DNA from: Murimonas intestini
Lineage (GTDB): Bacteria > Bacillota > Clostridia > Lachnospirales > Lachnospiraceae
DNA: 64,000 bases
Direction of reading: 5' to 3'
NCBI RefSeq assembly: GCF_024622195.1
Contig: NZ_JANKBI010000017.1
Coordinates: forward strand, 62,001 to 126,000
The notes below the pieces were generated by a model. The model was not told the origin of the DNA. It ran no database searches and saw nothing but the letters and a program-made list of their open reading frames with translations. Both the position numbers and the translations under genes were made by a program. This document shows positions 16,742-25,450 of this stretch, one piece after another. Within the stretch, counting starts at the first letter, position 1. Each line of letters starts with the position of its first letter.

Positions 16742-17722
16742 TTAATTTCCAAGATACCTCAATACTTCAGCCGCCACCATGCGTACAAGCTCTTCCTTCC
16801 CCATATTTTCGGGATTTTTTATATTATTCATATTCTCCCGGGCTGCCCACCCGCTGCCATACAGATATGCCTTGCCGTCGCTGCTAAAGAGCTTCATCTT
16901 CTTCAGGGATTCCTGCTTTACGGCCTCCACGGCGGCCGGGATCAGGTCTATGAGGCCCTTATCCATGGAGCTGAATCTTTCAAATTCTGCCTTTACAGCA
17001 GCCACATTAATATCTGTAAAGATATTGACCTTGCTGATCCCTTCCTGGATCGCGCGCCTGAAGTCATTATCTGTCAGGCCGGAGCCCCCATGCAGTACAA
17101 GAGGCACATCCACAGTCCGCGCAATAGTCCTGATACGCTCAAAATCCAGCTTGGGAGGCAGCTTATATGCACCGTGGGCATTCCCCACCGCAATTGCAAG
17201 CGCATCCACACCTGTCTTCTCCACATAATCCTTTGCCATCCCGGGATCTGTAAAAAATTTACCCGGATCTTCCAAATGGGAATCACCTTCTGCCGAACCC
17301 GGATTGTCACCTACATGGCCCAGTTCCCCTTCAATAGTCGCTCCGTAGGAATGAGCAATCTCTGCCATCTCTTTTACTTTTTTTACATTCTCATCATAGG
17401 AATCTGTGGAGCAGTCATACATAATAGAAGAAAAACCAAGCTCCAGAGCCTGAAGGCAGGTTTCTTTTTTCAGGCCATGATCCAGATGGATGACAACTGG
17501 AACACCTGTCTTCTTTGCCATTGGCAGAAGATAGTAAGATACCTCCTCCAGCGGCCCATATGGGAGCAGTACCTCCGCAGTTCCCATTATAACCGGGGAA
17601 CCTGCGGCCTCAGCCGCGCTGATGATCCCTCTTGCCAATTCCAGATTGACTGCATTGAAAAGCCCCACCGCATAATGATTTCTTTTTGCTGGAAGCAGCA
17701 CATCATTTAAATTTGCTAACAT
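16742..17722 (-). CDS. Class II (zinc) ketose-phosphate aldolase
   Basis: A 326-residue TIM-barrel aldolase of the fructose/tagatose-bisphosphate family that cleaves a ketose phosphate to dihydroxyacetone phosphate plus an aldehyde. The zinc ligands are seen at H82 (HLDHG, 79-83), H183 (GNAHGAYK) and H211 (LHGGSG). The catalytic aspartate is D81. Downstream of a PfkB kinase and a sugar isomerase in one operon, it most likely takes the kinase product, so its substrate may be a ketose 1-phosphate rather than fructose 1,6-bisphosphate. The exact sugar is not readable from the sequence. Spacing to the kinase is 12 bp. Confidence 0.88.
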   Translation of the reverse strand: MLANLNDVLLPAKRNHYAVGLFNAVNLELARGIISAAEAAGSPVIMGTAEVLLPYGPLEEVSYYLLPMAKKTGVPVVIHLDHGLKKETCLQALELGFSSIMYDCSTDSYDENVKKVKEMAEIAHSYGATIEGELGHVGDNPGSAEGDSHLEDPGKFFTDPGMAKDYVEKTGVDALAIAVGNAHGAYKLPPKLDFERIRTIARTVDVPLVLHGGSGLTDNDFRRAIQEGISKVNIFTDINVAAVKAEFERFSSMDKGLIDLIPAAVEAVKQESLKKMKLFSSDGKAYLYGSGWAARENMNNIKNPENMGKEELVRMVAAEVLRYLGN

Positions 17723-17734
17723 AGCTTCTCCTCC

Positions 17735-18859
17735 TTAGTTACTTATATTTTTCTGCCATCCGGCATCTATTTTCCTCTCAAGCTCATCAAAGGGCTTCAG
17801 CCCGCTTAGTGCATCATAGGCTACCACACAGGACGCCCCCGTGGCTGCAGACAACTGCAGCGCCCGCCTCAGAGGATACCCCTTCAGCATAGCCGTAAGA
17901 AATGCGGCAATACTTGTGTCACCTGCCCCCGTCCCGGAGAGGACCTTTTCAGGGACATAGCTCCTCTCAAAGCCTTCCTGCCCGGCCCAGCCATCCAGAT
18001 CCAGCTCCACACGCCCGCTGACACCGCTGAGGGCCTCCCTGCCGGCTGTACGGTAATACATTCCAGGTGCACCGCATTTGATAAGCAGCACCCTGGCTCC
18101 CATTTCCATACACATCTCTGCGAGAGGCTTTACGTCCTTTTCAATATCCAAGATCTCTGTGATATCTCTTCCGGCTGCCCTCTCCTGCCATTTTTCAAAC
18201 CGTTCCCGATCCAGCATGAAGCACAGCTCTTCCACACTCGGGACAAAGAAATCCACATAGGGGATCACGCGCTTCAGTATGCTTCTCCAATCCGCTCTTC
18301 CGGCGTCAGAGCAGGGATCCACTGAGGCCAGGTCAAGTGATGTGGCCGTCCCTGCTTTTTTTGCCTTTTTCATGATCTTCAGCAGCTCTTCCCCTTCATT
18401 TTCATACATAGACTTCATAAGCGGCGGGTATCCAAAATGAAATAAAGCCGCTTCCGCCAATGTACCCTCCGGAATATCTGAAGCGCAGAATGTATCATTT
18501 GCCCCTGGATTGTGAAGAAAAATACGGTCAATGCCTGGGACTGCAAGTACAACAGAATACGAAGTTGACTCCTTTCCAGAAATGATCATGCCTTCCTCTG
18601 CGGAATATTTTTTCAGAATGTTTAATACCATGCTTCCAAATGCATCATTTCCTATTTTCCCCATAAGCGCGGCATCTGCACCTAATACTTTCATTGCCAG
18701 CCCCGTATTGGCTACTGAACCGCCTGTATGGACATCTGCTTCCCCCATCTGGATCAGCCTGCCCGGAGTCAGCACCTCGCTCAGGGAATCTGCCTTTCTC
18801 TCCGGGAACATGGGGGTTATATCCAGGCAAATATGCCCGGCTGCAATCACTTTTTTCAT
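17735..18859 (-). CDS. PfkB-family carbohydrate kinase
   Basis: A 374-residue ribokinase-like sugar kinase. The N-terminal MKKVIAAGHICLDITP and the C-terminal anion-hole and base motif SGTGAGDTSIAAFL are diagnostic; the glycine pair of the sugar site is in HTGGSVANTGLAMKVLG. It should phosphorylate the ketose made by the neighbouring isomerase. The ATG at 18859 is preferred over an upstream in-frame ATG because GGAGG lies five bases before it. It sits between the isomerase and aldolase genes on the same strand. Confidence 0.88.
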   Translation of the reverse strand: MKKVIAAGHICLDITPMFPERKADSLSEVLTPGRLIQMGEADVHTGGSVANTGLAMKVLGADAALMGKIGNDAFGSMVLNILKKYSAEEGMIISGKESTSYSVVLAVPGIDRIFLHNPGANDTFCASDIPEGTLAEAALFHFGYPPLMKSMYENEGEELLKIMKKAKKAGTATSLDLASVDPCSDAGRADWRSILKRVIPYVDFFVPSVEELCFMLDRERFEKWQERAAGRDITEILDIEKDVKPLAEMCMEMGARVLLIKCGAPGMYYRTAGREALSGVSGRVELDLDGWAGQEGFERSYVPEKVLSGTGAGDTSIAAFLTAMLKGYPLRRALQLSAATGASCVVAYDALSGLKPFDELERKIDAGWQKNISN

Positions 18860-18954
18860 ATGCGCCTCCATCATGATCTATACTTCTGCTATAATGTGAG
18901 AGTGCCAGGAAGACAAATTCCCCCCGGCTTGCTCTCATACCCTTATCATTGTAA

Positions 18955-19989
18955 TTATTCAATCCCCATCAGCAGGTTCATCACATACATTTCCAGTGCT
19001 TCAAAATCTCTGTTTTCTACACATTTCTTCTGGAAATCGTAGTCAAACCTGTCTGCCTTCTCCTCCAGCGCCTTAAATATCTTCAGGCTGTTTTCCAGAT
19101 GCTTATAGCTGTCCTCATCCCTGGTGGTACGCATGGCCTTCACATCCAGCCCTACATATTCTCCGTGGTCACCGTAGCCGTTCTCTTTGAGCACCTTTAC
19201 CTGATTGAAGGCTGCCCGGAGATTTTCTACGCCAAAAGATTTATCCTGGTCGTAGCGGATCCCGTTCTGGTCATTGAGATGTACAGTCATCAGCTTGCCC
19301 ATGGCCATGGCAAAGCCAATCTCATGTGCAGGGTCCAGGCCTGCCAGGATGGCATGAGCGCTTTCCAGATTTCCGCCTACCCGTGCCGGATCAATAGTTG
19401 CTGCTGAAACTGCCATAACATGTCCCATTGTGCCGCAGATGCTCCTGTCGATGGGCTCGTTTGGCTTTGGCTCAATGCAGATGCGGATCTTGGAATCATA
19501 TTCCAGCATCTTGTTGATGGCCTCTATGAGCATCCTGGTGGCCCACACAGGAGATTTGGATTCTGCGCAGAGGGTGCCTTCTCTGGCGAGCCACAGCACA
19601 ACCATGTCACACCCCAGTTCATTTGCTATATCGATAGAGCGGTATGCTCTCCACATTGCATATTCCCTGTCCTTCGCGGAGGTACTCATGAATCCGCCGT
19701 CCTGTGTGTGAGGGTCCATCCAGAGGCGGGGCGCTACGAATTCTGCCTTTAACCCATATTTATCAAGTGTTTTTTTCAGCTCCCTGGCTTTCTCCCTGAT
19801 CTCTTCCTCTGTGTAATCGTTGATGTTCGGGACTGCATCATCATCGTGGAACTGGACAGCTGAAAAACCCAGCTCGGCAAACTTTTTAAATTTCTCTTCT
19901 ACAGGTATATCCTCTCTTGTGGCCGGACCGTAAGAATCAGCCCCGGTATGAACATTCCATGGCCCAACGGAAAATTTGAATTCTGACAT
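18955..19989 (-). CDS. Xylose isomerase-like TIM-barrel sugar isomerase
   Basis: A 344-residue protein resembling the short (actinobacterial-type) xylose isomerases. It starts FKFSVGPWNVHTGADSYGPATR, carries SAVQFHDDDAVPN with the catalytic-site histidine, and has the metal-binding segments CIEPKPNEP and VHLNDQNGIRYDQD-K-SFG. This pattern fits an aldose-ketose isomerase needing two divalent metals. It is the first gene of the operon with the kinase and aldolase, behind an intergenic region shared with a divergent AraC regulator. The natural sugar could be xylose or another aldose; the sequence does not decide. Confidence 0.85.
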   Translation of the reverse strand: MSEFKFSVGPWNVHTGADSYGPATREDIPVEEKFKKFAELGFSAVQFHDDDAVPNINDYTEEEIREKARELKKTLDKYGLKAEFVAPRLWMDPHTQDGGFMSTSAKDREYAMWRAYRSIDIANELGCDMVVLWLAREGTLCAESKSPVWATRMLIEAINKMLEYDSKIRICIEPKPNEPIDRSICGTMGHVMAVSAATIDPARVGGNLESAHAILAGLDPAHEIGFAMAMGKLMTVHLNDQNGIRYDQDKSFGVENLRAAFNQVKVLKENGYGDHGEYVGLDVKAMRTTRDEDSYKHLENSLKIFKALEEKADRFDYDFQKKCVENRDFEALEMYVMNLLMGIE

Positions 19990-20176
19990 ATTTACAATTC
20001 CTCTCTTTCAAAAAGTGGGTAACTGTTCAACACTTTCATATTTACATGCTGGATAGTTACAAAAATGGTTATTGTTTTTCACCGGTGATTGATCTATGAT
20101 ACCTTACCGTGCCCTGCACGCCAGCCCAAGACAGGTTTTCGTGTTTCACGGATGTGTATAATATATTTATATCAGA

Positions 20177-20191
20177 TTTTCAGTCTGAAAA
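20177..20191. promoter_or_regulatory. Palindromic operator candidate between isomerase and araC-type gene
   Basis: TTTTCAG and CTGAAAA are perfectly symmetric around a central T. The site lies in the 276-bp divergent region, about 190 bp upstream of the isomerase and 75 bp upstream of the regulator. The symmetry is real; the role is inferred. Confidence 0.4.
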
Positions 20192-20265
20192 ATGACAATC
20201 TTGCGATTTTTCATATCCATTCTTGTGAACCTGTGATAAAATACGGATAACAGGAGGGAATTTAG

Positions 20266-21207
20266 ATGAGCCGGAAAAAAGAGTTGGAAATCGTACAGCA
20301 TACAAACATGAACCATCTGGAGATCTTTTTTGTGGAAATGACTGCCCGTGGCCCCCATGGCCACGATGACCTGGAGATAGGAGTCCTGCTAAAGGGCACG
20401 GTCACTCTTGTACTGGAGCAGAAATCCTATATTCTGCAGGAAGGGGATATTTATCTGATCAACCGCCACCAGGTCCACTCATTTGCAAGAACGGATACAG
20501 ATAATCTGATCCTCGCCTTTCAGATCCATACAGAATTCTATAAGCAGGCAGATTATTCCCTGGGCTTTCTCCGTTTTGAAAATAACATTATCGGCAGCGG
20601 CAGTCTGCATGATACCCTGCTTGGGTCACTCTATGAATGTACCGGTTACTATTTCAAAGATGTGCCCTATAACGCCCTGAAATGCTCCAGCATTATGCTG
20701 GATGTCTTATTCCAGCTGGCGTGCAGCACAAACTGCCATGTGGCTACTGAAAAAGAATCTGCTTCTGCCTACCATAATACCCTGCGCCTGAAACGCATAA
20801 CTGAATACATCGGCGAACACTATACGGAGCATATTTCCCTGCAGGATATCGCCTCTCTGGAAAATATCACGGATTATCACGCGTCTCACTTTATAAAAAA
20901 GATGCTGGGCATGTCTTTTCAGGAATATGTAAGCGGGCTTCGTTTTATGCATGCCCTCACACTGATACGCAAAACTGATCTGAGCATTCTGGATATCTGT
21001 ATGGAGACAGGCTTTTCCAGCAGCCGCTACTTAAACCAGATGTTTTTAAAGAATTTCCAGTGTACAGCTAAAGAATATATGAAAATGAAAGAAAAGCCGC
21101 GCCTGACCAGCGCAGCTCTTCCCACAAATAATATACAAAAACGTTATACCTATGAACAGGCCTCTGCATATGCAAAGCGCCTGGGCACTCTATCCAGCAA
21201 GATATGA
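20266..21207 (+). CDS. AraC-family transcriptional regulator with N-terminal cupin
   Basis: A 313-residue regulator. Residues 20-110 form an AraC-type cupin sensor (ARGPHGHDDLEIGVLLKG, EGDIYLINRHQVHSF). The C-terminal double helix-turn-helix spans about residues 180-280, with SLQDIASLENITDYHASHFI and the second helix LDICMETGFSSSRYLNQMF. An AGGAGG precedes the ATG. It is divergent from the isomerase-kinase-aldolase operon and most likely activates it in response to a sugar. Its stop is only 5 bp from the convergent cbiC stop. Confidence 0.9.
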   Translation: MSRKKELEIVQHTNMNHLEIFFVEMTARGPHGHDDLEIGVLLKGTVTLVLEQKSYILQEGDIYLINRHQVHSFARTDTDNLILAFQIHTEFYKQADYSLGFLRFENNIIGSGSLHDTLLGSLYECTGYYFKDVPYNALKCSSIMLDVLFQLACSTNCHVATEKESASAYHNTLRLKRITEYIGEHYTEHISLQDIASLENITDYHASHFIKKMLGMSFQEYVSGLRFMHALTLIRKTDLSILDICMETGFSSSRYLNQMFLKNFQCTAKEYMKMKEKPRLTSAALPTNNIQKRYTYEQASAYAKRLGTLSSKI

Positions 21208-21212
21208 TACTA

Positions 21213-21857
21213 CTAGTAACCTCTGTCTGAATCCATCATATAAAGCAGTGCATTGCAGATGCATGCTGCTATGTTGCTGCCGCCCTTCCTGCCTCTGGCG
21301 ACAATATAAGGTACATCTGTCTCCATGATCAGTTCCTTGGACTGGACCACATTTACAAAGCCCACAGGCACACCGACCACAAGAGCAGGGTAAAAATCTC
21401 CCTCTGTAATGTGTTCATAGAGACGGACAAGGGCAGTAGGCGCATTCCCTGCCACAAAGATCAGTTCTTTTCCAAGTGCTGCCGCTTTGTCCACACTGAC
21501 TGCCGCCCTTGTTCTTCCCTGTCTCCTGGCATCCTCAGCCACGTCTTCATCCGACATAAAACACAGGACTTCACCTCCGTAGCGGGAGAGGACCTTTTTG
21601 TTTATGCCTGCCTTCGCCATCTGGGTATCTGTGACAATGGATGCTCCTCTTTTGATCGCCGCGATTGCTTTCTCTACAGCCCCTTCTGAAAAGCAGAGAT
21701 TGTCCGCATAATCAAAATCTGCGCTTGTATGGATGCAGCGCTTCACAATAAGCTCCTGTTCCTTTGGGAACCGGCGGTCTTTCAGCTCTTCTGTTATGAT
21801 CTCAAAGCTGCGCCGTTCAATGTCCATGGGCTTCACATTTTCTAATTCTATTTTCAT
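21213..21857 (-). CDS. cbiC: Cobalt-precorrin-8 methylmutase
   Basis: The enzyme moves a methyl group from C11 to C12 to make cobyrinate. It has 214 residues from the ATG at 21857. The catalytic histidine is H43 in KRCIHTSADFDYA, and the segment IVTDTQMAKAGI and the C-terminal ARGRKGGSNIAA are conserved. AAGGAG lies 10 bases upstream of this ATG; an upstream GTG overlapping the cbiP stop is the alternative. It is the last gene of the corrinoid operon and I see no terminator after it. Confidence 0.94.
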   Translation of the reverse strand: MKIELENVKPMDIERRSFEIITEELKDRRFPKEQELIVKRCIHTSADFDYADNLCFSEGAVEKAIAAIKRGASIVTDTQMAKAGINKKVLSRYGGEVLCFMSDEDVAEDARRQGRTRAAVSVDKAAALGKELIFVAGNAPTALVRLYEHITEGDFYPALVVGVPVGFVNVVQSKELIMETDVPYIVARGRKGGSNIAACICNALLYMMDSDRGY

Positions 21858-21862
21858 AGGAA

Positions 21863-23380
21863 TCACACTCCTTCTTCCATGATGGCATATATCCTGGCCA
21901 TATCCAGGTGCTCTCTCAATGCTGCTGCCAGGATATCATACTGGCTCTCTTTAAAGGCCTGGTAATCTACTGCATTTATATCTTCCATGGAGATTCCCTT
22001 TGCCCGGGCCAGGCCTTCCACGATCCTGACAGCCACTTCCTCTTTATCGAATACACCGTGCACATATGTCCCGTATACATTATTCCTGTAAGCCCCGTCA
22101 GCTTTTAAGGTACTGTCAGACTGGGCGGCATAATTTGCGATCTCCGTCATCTGGCCGGCATCTTCCCTGCGCACGCTTTCTCCCATGTGGATCTCATACC
22201 CCTCCAGCCAAGTGCCCGAGAGTCCCTCCAGTATTCCCTGCAGAGGGGCAAATTTCCCCTTTACTCTTGTTCTTGTCTTTTCCTCTGCAAAAACTGTGTC
22301 CATAGGAAGAAGCCCCATGCCTTTTATCTGGCCTCCGGCCTCCACACCATGCGGATCACTCAATGTCTCACCCAGCATCTGATAGCCTCCGCAGACGCCA
22401 AAGATCACCTTCCCTGCCGCCGCTGCCTTCAGGACTGCCGCTTCCAGGCCATTCTGTCTCATCCAGAGCAGATCCTCCATGGTATTCTTAGTCCCCGGCA
22501 GGATGATCATGTCAGGATTCCCCAGTTCATTCACGGAATGGACATACCTCAGTGAAACTCCGCTTATACTCTCGAAAGGATTGAAATCAGTAAAATTAGA
22601 TATCCTGGGGATCCTGATAACGGCAATATCTATCAGGCCAACCTCACTGTTTCTGGAAAACCTGTCTGTCAGGCTGTCCTCATCCTCCACTTCTATGTTC
22701 AAATAAGGCGCCACACCCACAACAGGTATGCCTGTCTTTTCCTCCAGCATGGATACTCCCGGATCCAGTATCGTCTTGTCCCCGCGGAATTTATTGATGA
22801 TCAGGCCCTTGATCATTGCCCGTTCATCCTCATCCAGCAGCTCCACTGTACCGTAGAGCTGTGCAAATACTCCGCCCCTGTCAATATCCCCAACAAGAAG
22901 CACAGGGGCATGGGCTCTTTTAGCCATTCCCATATTTACGATATCATCTGCTTTGAGATTGATCTCAGCCGGGCTGCCGGCCCCCTCTATCACAATAATA
23001 TCGTATTGTTCTGCCAAAGACTCAAAAGCCCTCATTACATCAGGAAAAAGTCTTCTCTTATATGCAAAATATTCTCTGGCGCTCATATTTCCCAGTACTT
23101 CGCCGTTTACAATGACCTGGGAGCCAGTGTCGTTTGTGGGCTTTAAAAGAATAGGATTCATATATACGCTTGGTTTAATGCCGGCGGCTTCTGCCTGCAT
23201 CACCTGGGCTCTCCCCATCTCCAGCCCCTCTTCTGTAATAAACGAATTAAGCGCCATATTCTGAGATTTAAAAGGAGCCACACTGTAGCCGTCCTGTTTA
23301 AATATCCTGCACAAACCTGCTGCCAGCAGGCTCTTCCCTGCATTTGACATTGTGCCCTGTACCATAATTACTTTTGCCAT
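21863..23380 (-). CDS. cbiP: Cobyric acid synthase
   Basis: This glutamine-dependent amidotransferase adds four amide groups to adenosylcobyrinate a,c-diamide. The 505-residue protein has a dethiobiotin-synthetase-like ATPase domain with P-loop VQGTMSNAGKSLL (8-20) and a C-terminal class I-type glutaminase domain with the nucleophile cysteine in VIFGVCGGYQMLGE and the histidine in NNVYGTYVHGVFD. It directly follows cobD (the stop of cobD and the start of cbiP are adjacent). Confidence 0.96.
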   Translation of the reverse strand: MAKVIMVQGTMSNAGKSLLAAGLCRIFKQDGYSVAPFKSQNMALNSFITEEGLEMGRAQVMQAEAAGIKPSVYMNPILLKPTNDTGSQVIVNGEVLGNMSAREYFAYKRRLFPDVMRAFESLAEQYDIIVIEGAGSPAEINLKADDIVNMGMAKRAHAPVLLVGDIDRGGVFAQLYGTVELLDEDERAMIKGLIINKFRGDKTILDPGVSMLEEKTGIPVVGVAPYLNIEVEDEDSLTDRFSRNSEVGLIDIAVIRIPRISNFTDFNPFESISGVSLRYVHSVNELGNPDMIILPGTKNTMEDLLWMRQNGLEAAVLKAAAAGKVIFGVCGGYQMLGETLSDPHGVEAGGQIKGMGLLPMDTVFAEEKTRTRVKGKFAPLQGILEGLSGTWLEGYEIHMGESVRREDAGQMTEIANYAAQSDSTLKADGAYRNNVYGTYVHGVFDKEEVAVRIVEGLARAKGISMEDINAVDYQAFKESQYDILAAALREHLDMARIYAIMEEGV

Positions 23381-24427
23381 TTAGCTTACCCCCATAATCC
23401 TCTGCATAGTCTTAACAAGAAGCTCATTTTCTTTTCTGGTGCGCACCGCGATCCTGAAATATCCCGCTCCCAAAGAGTGGTAATTGCTGCAGTCCCGCAG
23501 AAGGATCCCCGCATCTTTACAGGCCTCTCCCAGATTCACGGGACCTTTGAAAAAGATAAAATTCGCCGCTCCGTCATAAACCGTCAGTCCAAGCTGACGC
23601 AGGTTATCTGTCAGATACTTCCTCTCACTTCTGATCAGGTTTCTTGCCGACTCCACATATCCTGTCTCAGCCAGAGCTGCCGTTCCTGCCATCTGGGCCG
23701 GAATAGAGACATTCCAGGGCTGCATCACAGCTGCCATAGCCTCCAGGAGGGCACGGCTGCTGCTAAGCCCATATCCCAGACGCAGCCCTGCCATAGCGTA
23801 TGTCTTTGTAAAAGCTTTCAGCAGAAAAAGATTGTCATATTCCTCCAGAAAAGGCCTCATGGTATATTCCATGGGACTGTCCATGAACTCTATAAAACAT
23901 TCATCCACAACCAGGACCACCTTGCATTCCCTGCATTTTACCAGCACATCTCTTAAAAAATCCCTCGAATATGCAATTCCTGTGGGATTGTTGGGATTGC
24001 ACAGAAACACTATATCCAGATCTTCTGTCACCATATCCACAAAATCCCTGCCTGCCTCAAACCCGTTCTCTTCCTTTAACGTATAATACGAGATACTGCA
24101 CCCTGCCGCCCTGAGGGCCTGCTCATATTCAGCAAATCCCGGAGCTGCCAAAAGAGCTTTACCCGGCCTGATGCCAAGAGCTATGGCAAATATCAGTTCA
24201 GCCGCCCCGTTTCCGCAGATAACTGCCTCCCGGGACACCCCCTCTTTTCTTTCAATAGCCCTTTTTAATGTCCTGCACTGCACGTCCGGATAGTGCTCTG
24301 ATAAGGCCACACCCTTTTCTGCCGCTTCTTTCACCGTCCTGGGGATGCCCAGAGGGTTGATGTTCACAGAATAATCCAGTTCAAAGCTGCGGGAGTAGAT
24401 ATCCCCGCCATGTATATGTGTCTCCAT
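23381..24427 (-). CDS. cobD: Threonine-phosphate decarboxylase (aminopropanol arm of cobalamin)
   Basis: A 348-residue fold-type I PLP enzyme close to histidinol-phosphate aminotransferases. In this context it should be CobD, which decarboxylates L-threonine O-3-phosphate to (R)-1-amino-2-propanol phosphate. The N-terminal THIHGGDIYSRSFELDYSVN is typical of CobD, as are CNPNNPTGIAYS and the PLP-lysine segment LLKAFTKTYAMAGLRLGYG. AGAGGA precedes the ATG. It lies between cbiB, which uses its product, and cbiP. A 15-bp palindrome (24462-24476) sits in the short gap upstream. Confidence 0.92.
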   Translation of the reverse strand: METHIHGGDIYSRSFELDYSVNINPLGIPRTVKEAAEKGVALSEHYPDVQCRTLKRAIERKEGVSREAVICGNGAAELIFAIALGIRPGKALLAAPGFAEYEQALRAAGCSISYYTLKEENGFEAGRDFVDMVTEDLDIVFLCNPNNPTGIAYSRDFLRDVLVKCRECKVVLVVDECFIEFMDSPMEYTMRPFLEEYDNLFLLKAFTKTYAMAGLRLGYGLSSSRALLEAMAAVMQPWNVSIPAQMAGTAALAETGYVESARNLIRSERKYLTDNLRQLGLTVYDGAANFIFFKGPVNLGEACKDAGILLRDCSNYHSLGAGYFRIAVRTRKENELLVKTMQRIMGVS

Positions 24428-24478
24428 TCTTATGTCCTCTTATGTCTTTCTATTTCAACACGCTGATCCAGGATCAGT

Positions 24479-25450
24479 TCATACCAGATACATCCAGGCC
24501 GCTGCCTTGACGGCTGAAAACATGACCAGGGACAGGATGGCTGTGGCATACAGCAGCCTGTCTGCCCTCCTGATATCTTCGTATTCTACTGGCCTTGTGT
24601 CATCACCGATCGTCTTCTTTTTATGAAGCTTTCCAAAATACCAGGCATCCCCGGCCAGCTGCACATTCAGCGCCCCGGCCATAACCGCCTCTGTCTGGGC
24701 TGAATTGGGGCTGGCATGGTTACGCCTGTCACGCCTGTAGATCCGCCACGCCTCCTTTGTATCAAGTGAAACAAAAGCTGCTGCAGCCGTCATAAAGCAG
24801 GCTGCCAGACGTGCCGGAATATAATTTACAACATCATCCAGTCTGGCTGCGAATCTCCCGAAATACAGATATTTTTCATTTTTATACCCCACCATGGAAT
24901 CCATAGTGTTGATGGCTTTGTAAAAATATCCAAAGGCCGCGCCGCCCACTGCCATAAACAGCATAGGCGCTATGATTCCGTCTGAAGTATTCTCCGCCAC
25001 AGTCTCCACAGCGGCTTTTGTCACTCCCGCCTCATCCAGGCTCTCCGTATCCCTTCCAACGATCATGGCAACTGCTTTCCTGGCCTCTGGAAGATCTCCT
25101 GCTTTTAATTTGTCGTATACCTTCATGCTCTCATCCTTCAGGGATTTTGTGGCCAGCAGCTGATAGCACATAATTGTCTCAAGCACAAAACGCACTTCAG
25201 GACTGATCCGCCCCGCCAGATACAAAAGCAGGGCCGGCACTGCCGTTGTCACACTGATCACGATAACTGCCAGAAAAACGCCAGCAGCCGTTTCGCCTCC
25301 CTTTGTCTTTGGAAAAAACCTGCGCAGGCCCTTCTCTGTTACTGTGATCAGATTTCCCACAAGCCTGACCGGATGATATATAAAATGCGGATCCCCTATA
25401 AGCAGATCCAGCAGAAAACCAAGGACTAACGCCCATAAAGACAGCATCAT
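24479..25450 (-). CDS. cbiB: Adenosylcobinamide-phosphate synthase
   Basis: This membrane protein attaches aminopropanol phosphate to adenosylcobyric acid. It has 323 residues with several hydrophobic helices. It starts LGFLLDLLIGDPHFIYHPVRLVG, the family signature, and contains ETVAENTSDGIIAP and the motif RRNHASPNSAQTEAVMAGAL. The ATG overlaps the cbiA stop by 4 nt. The CobD product made from the next gene is its expected substrate. Confidence 0.96.
   Translation of the reverse strand: MMLSLWALVLGFLLDLLIGDPHFIYHPVRLVGNLITVTEKGLRRFFPKTKGGETAAGVFLAVIVISVTTAVPALLLYLAGRISPEVRFVLETIMCYQLLATKSLKDESMKVYDKLKAGDLPEARKAVAMIVGRDTESLDEAGVTKAAVETVAENTSDGIIAPMLFMAVGGAAFGYFYKAINTMDSMVGYKNEKYLYFGRFAARLDDVVNYIPARLAACFMTAAAAFVSLDTKEAWRIYRRDRRNHASPNSAQTEAVMAGALNVQLAGDAWYFGKLHKKKTIGDDTRPVEYEDIRRADRLLYATAILSLVMFSAVKAAAWMYLV

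Noticed and set aside
16549..16752. 67-codon minus-strand frame through the tandem repeat as a gene
   Set aside because: It would start at a TTG overlapping the aldolase stop without a ribosome binding site and run into a terminator; the open frame follows from the repeat length.
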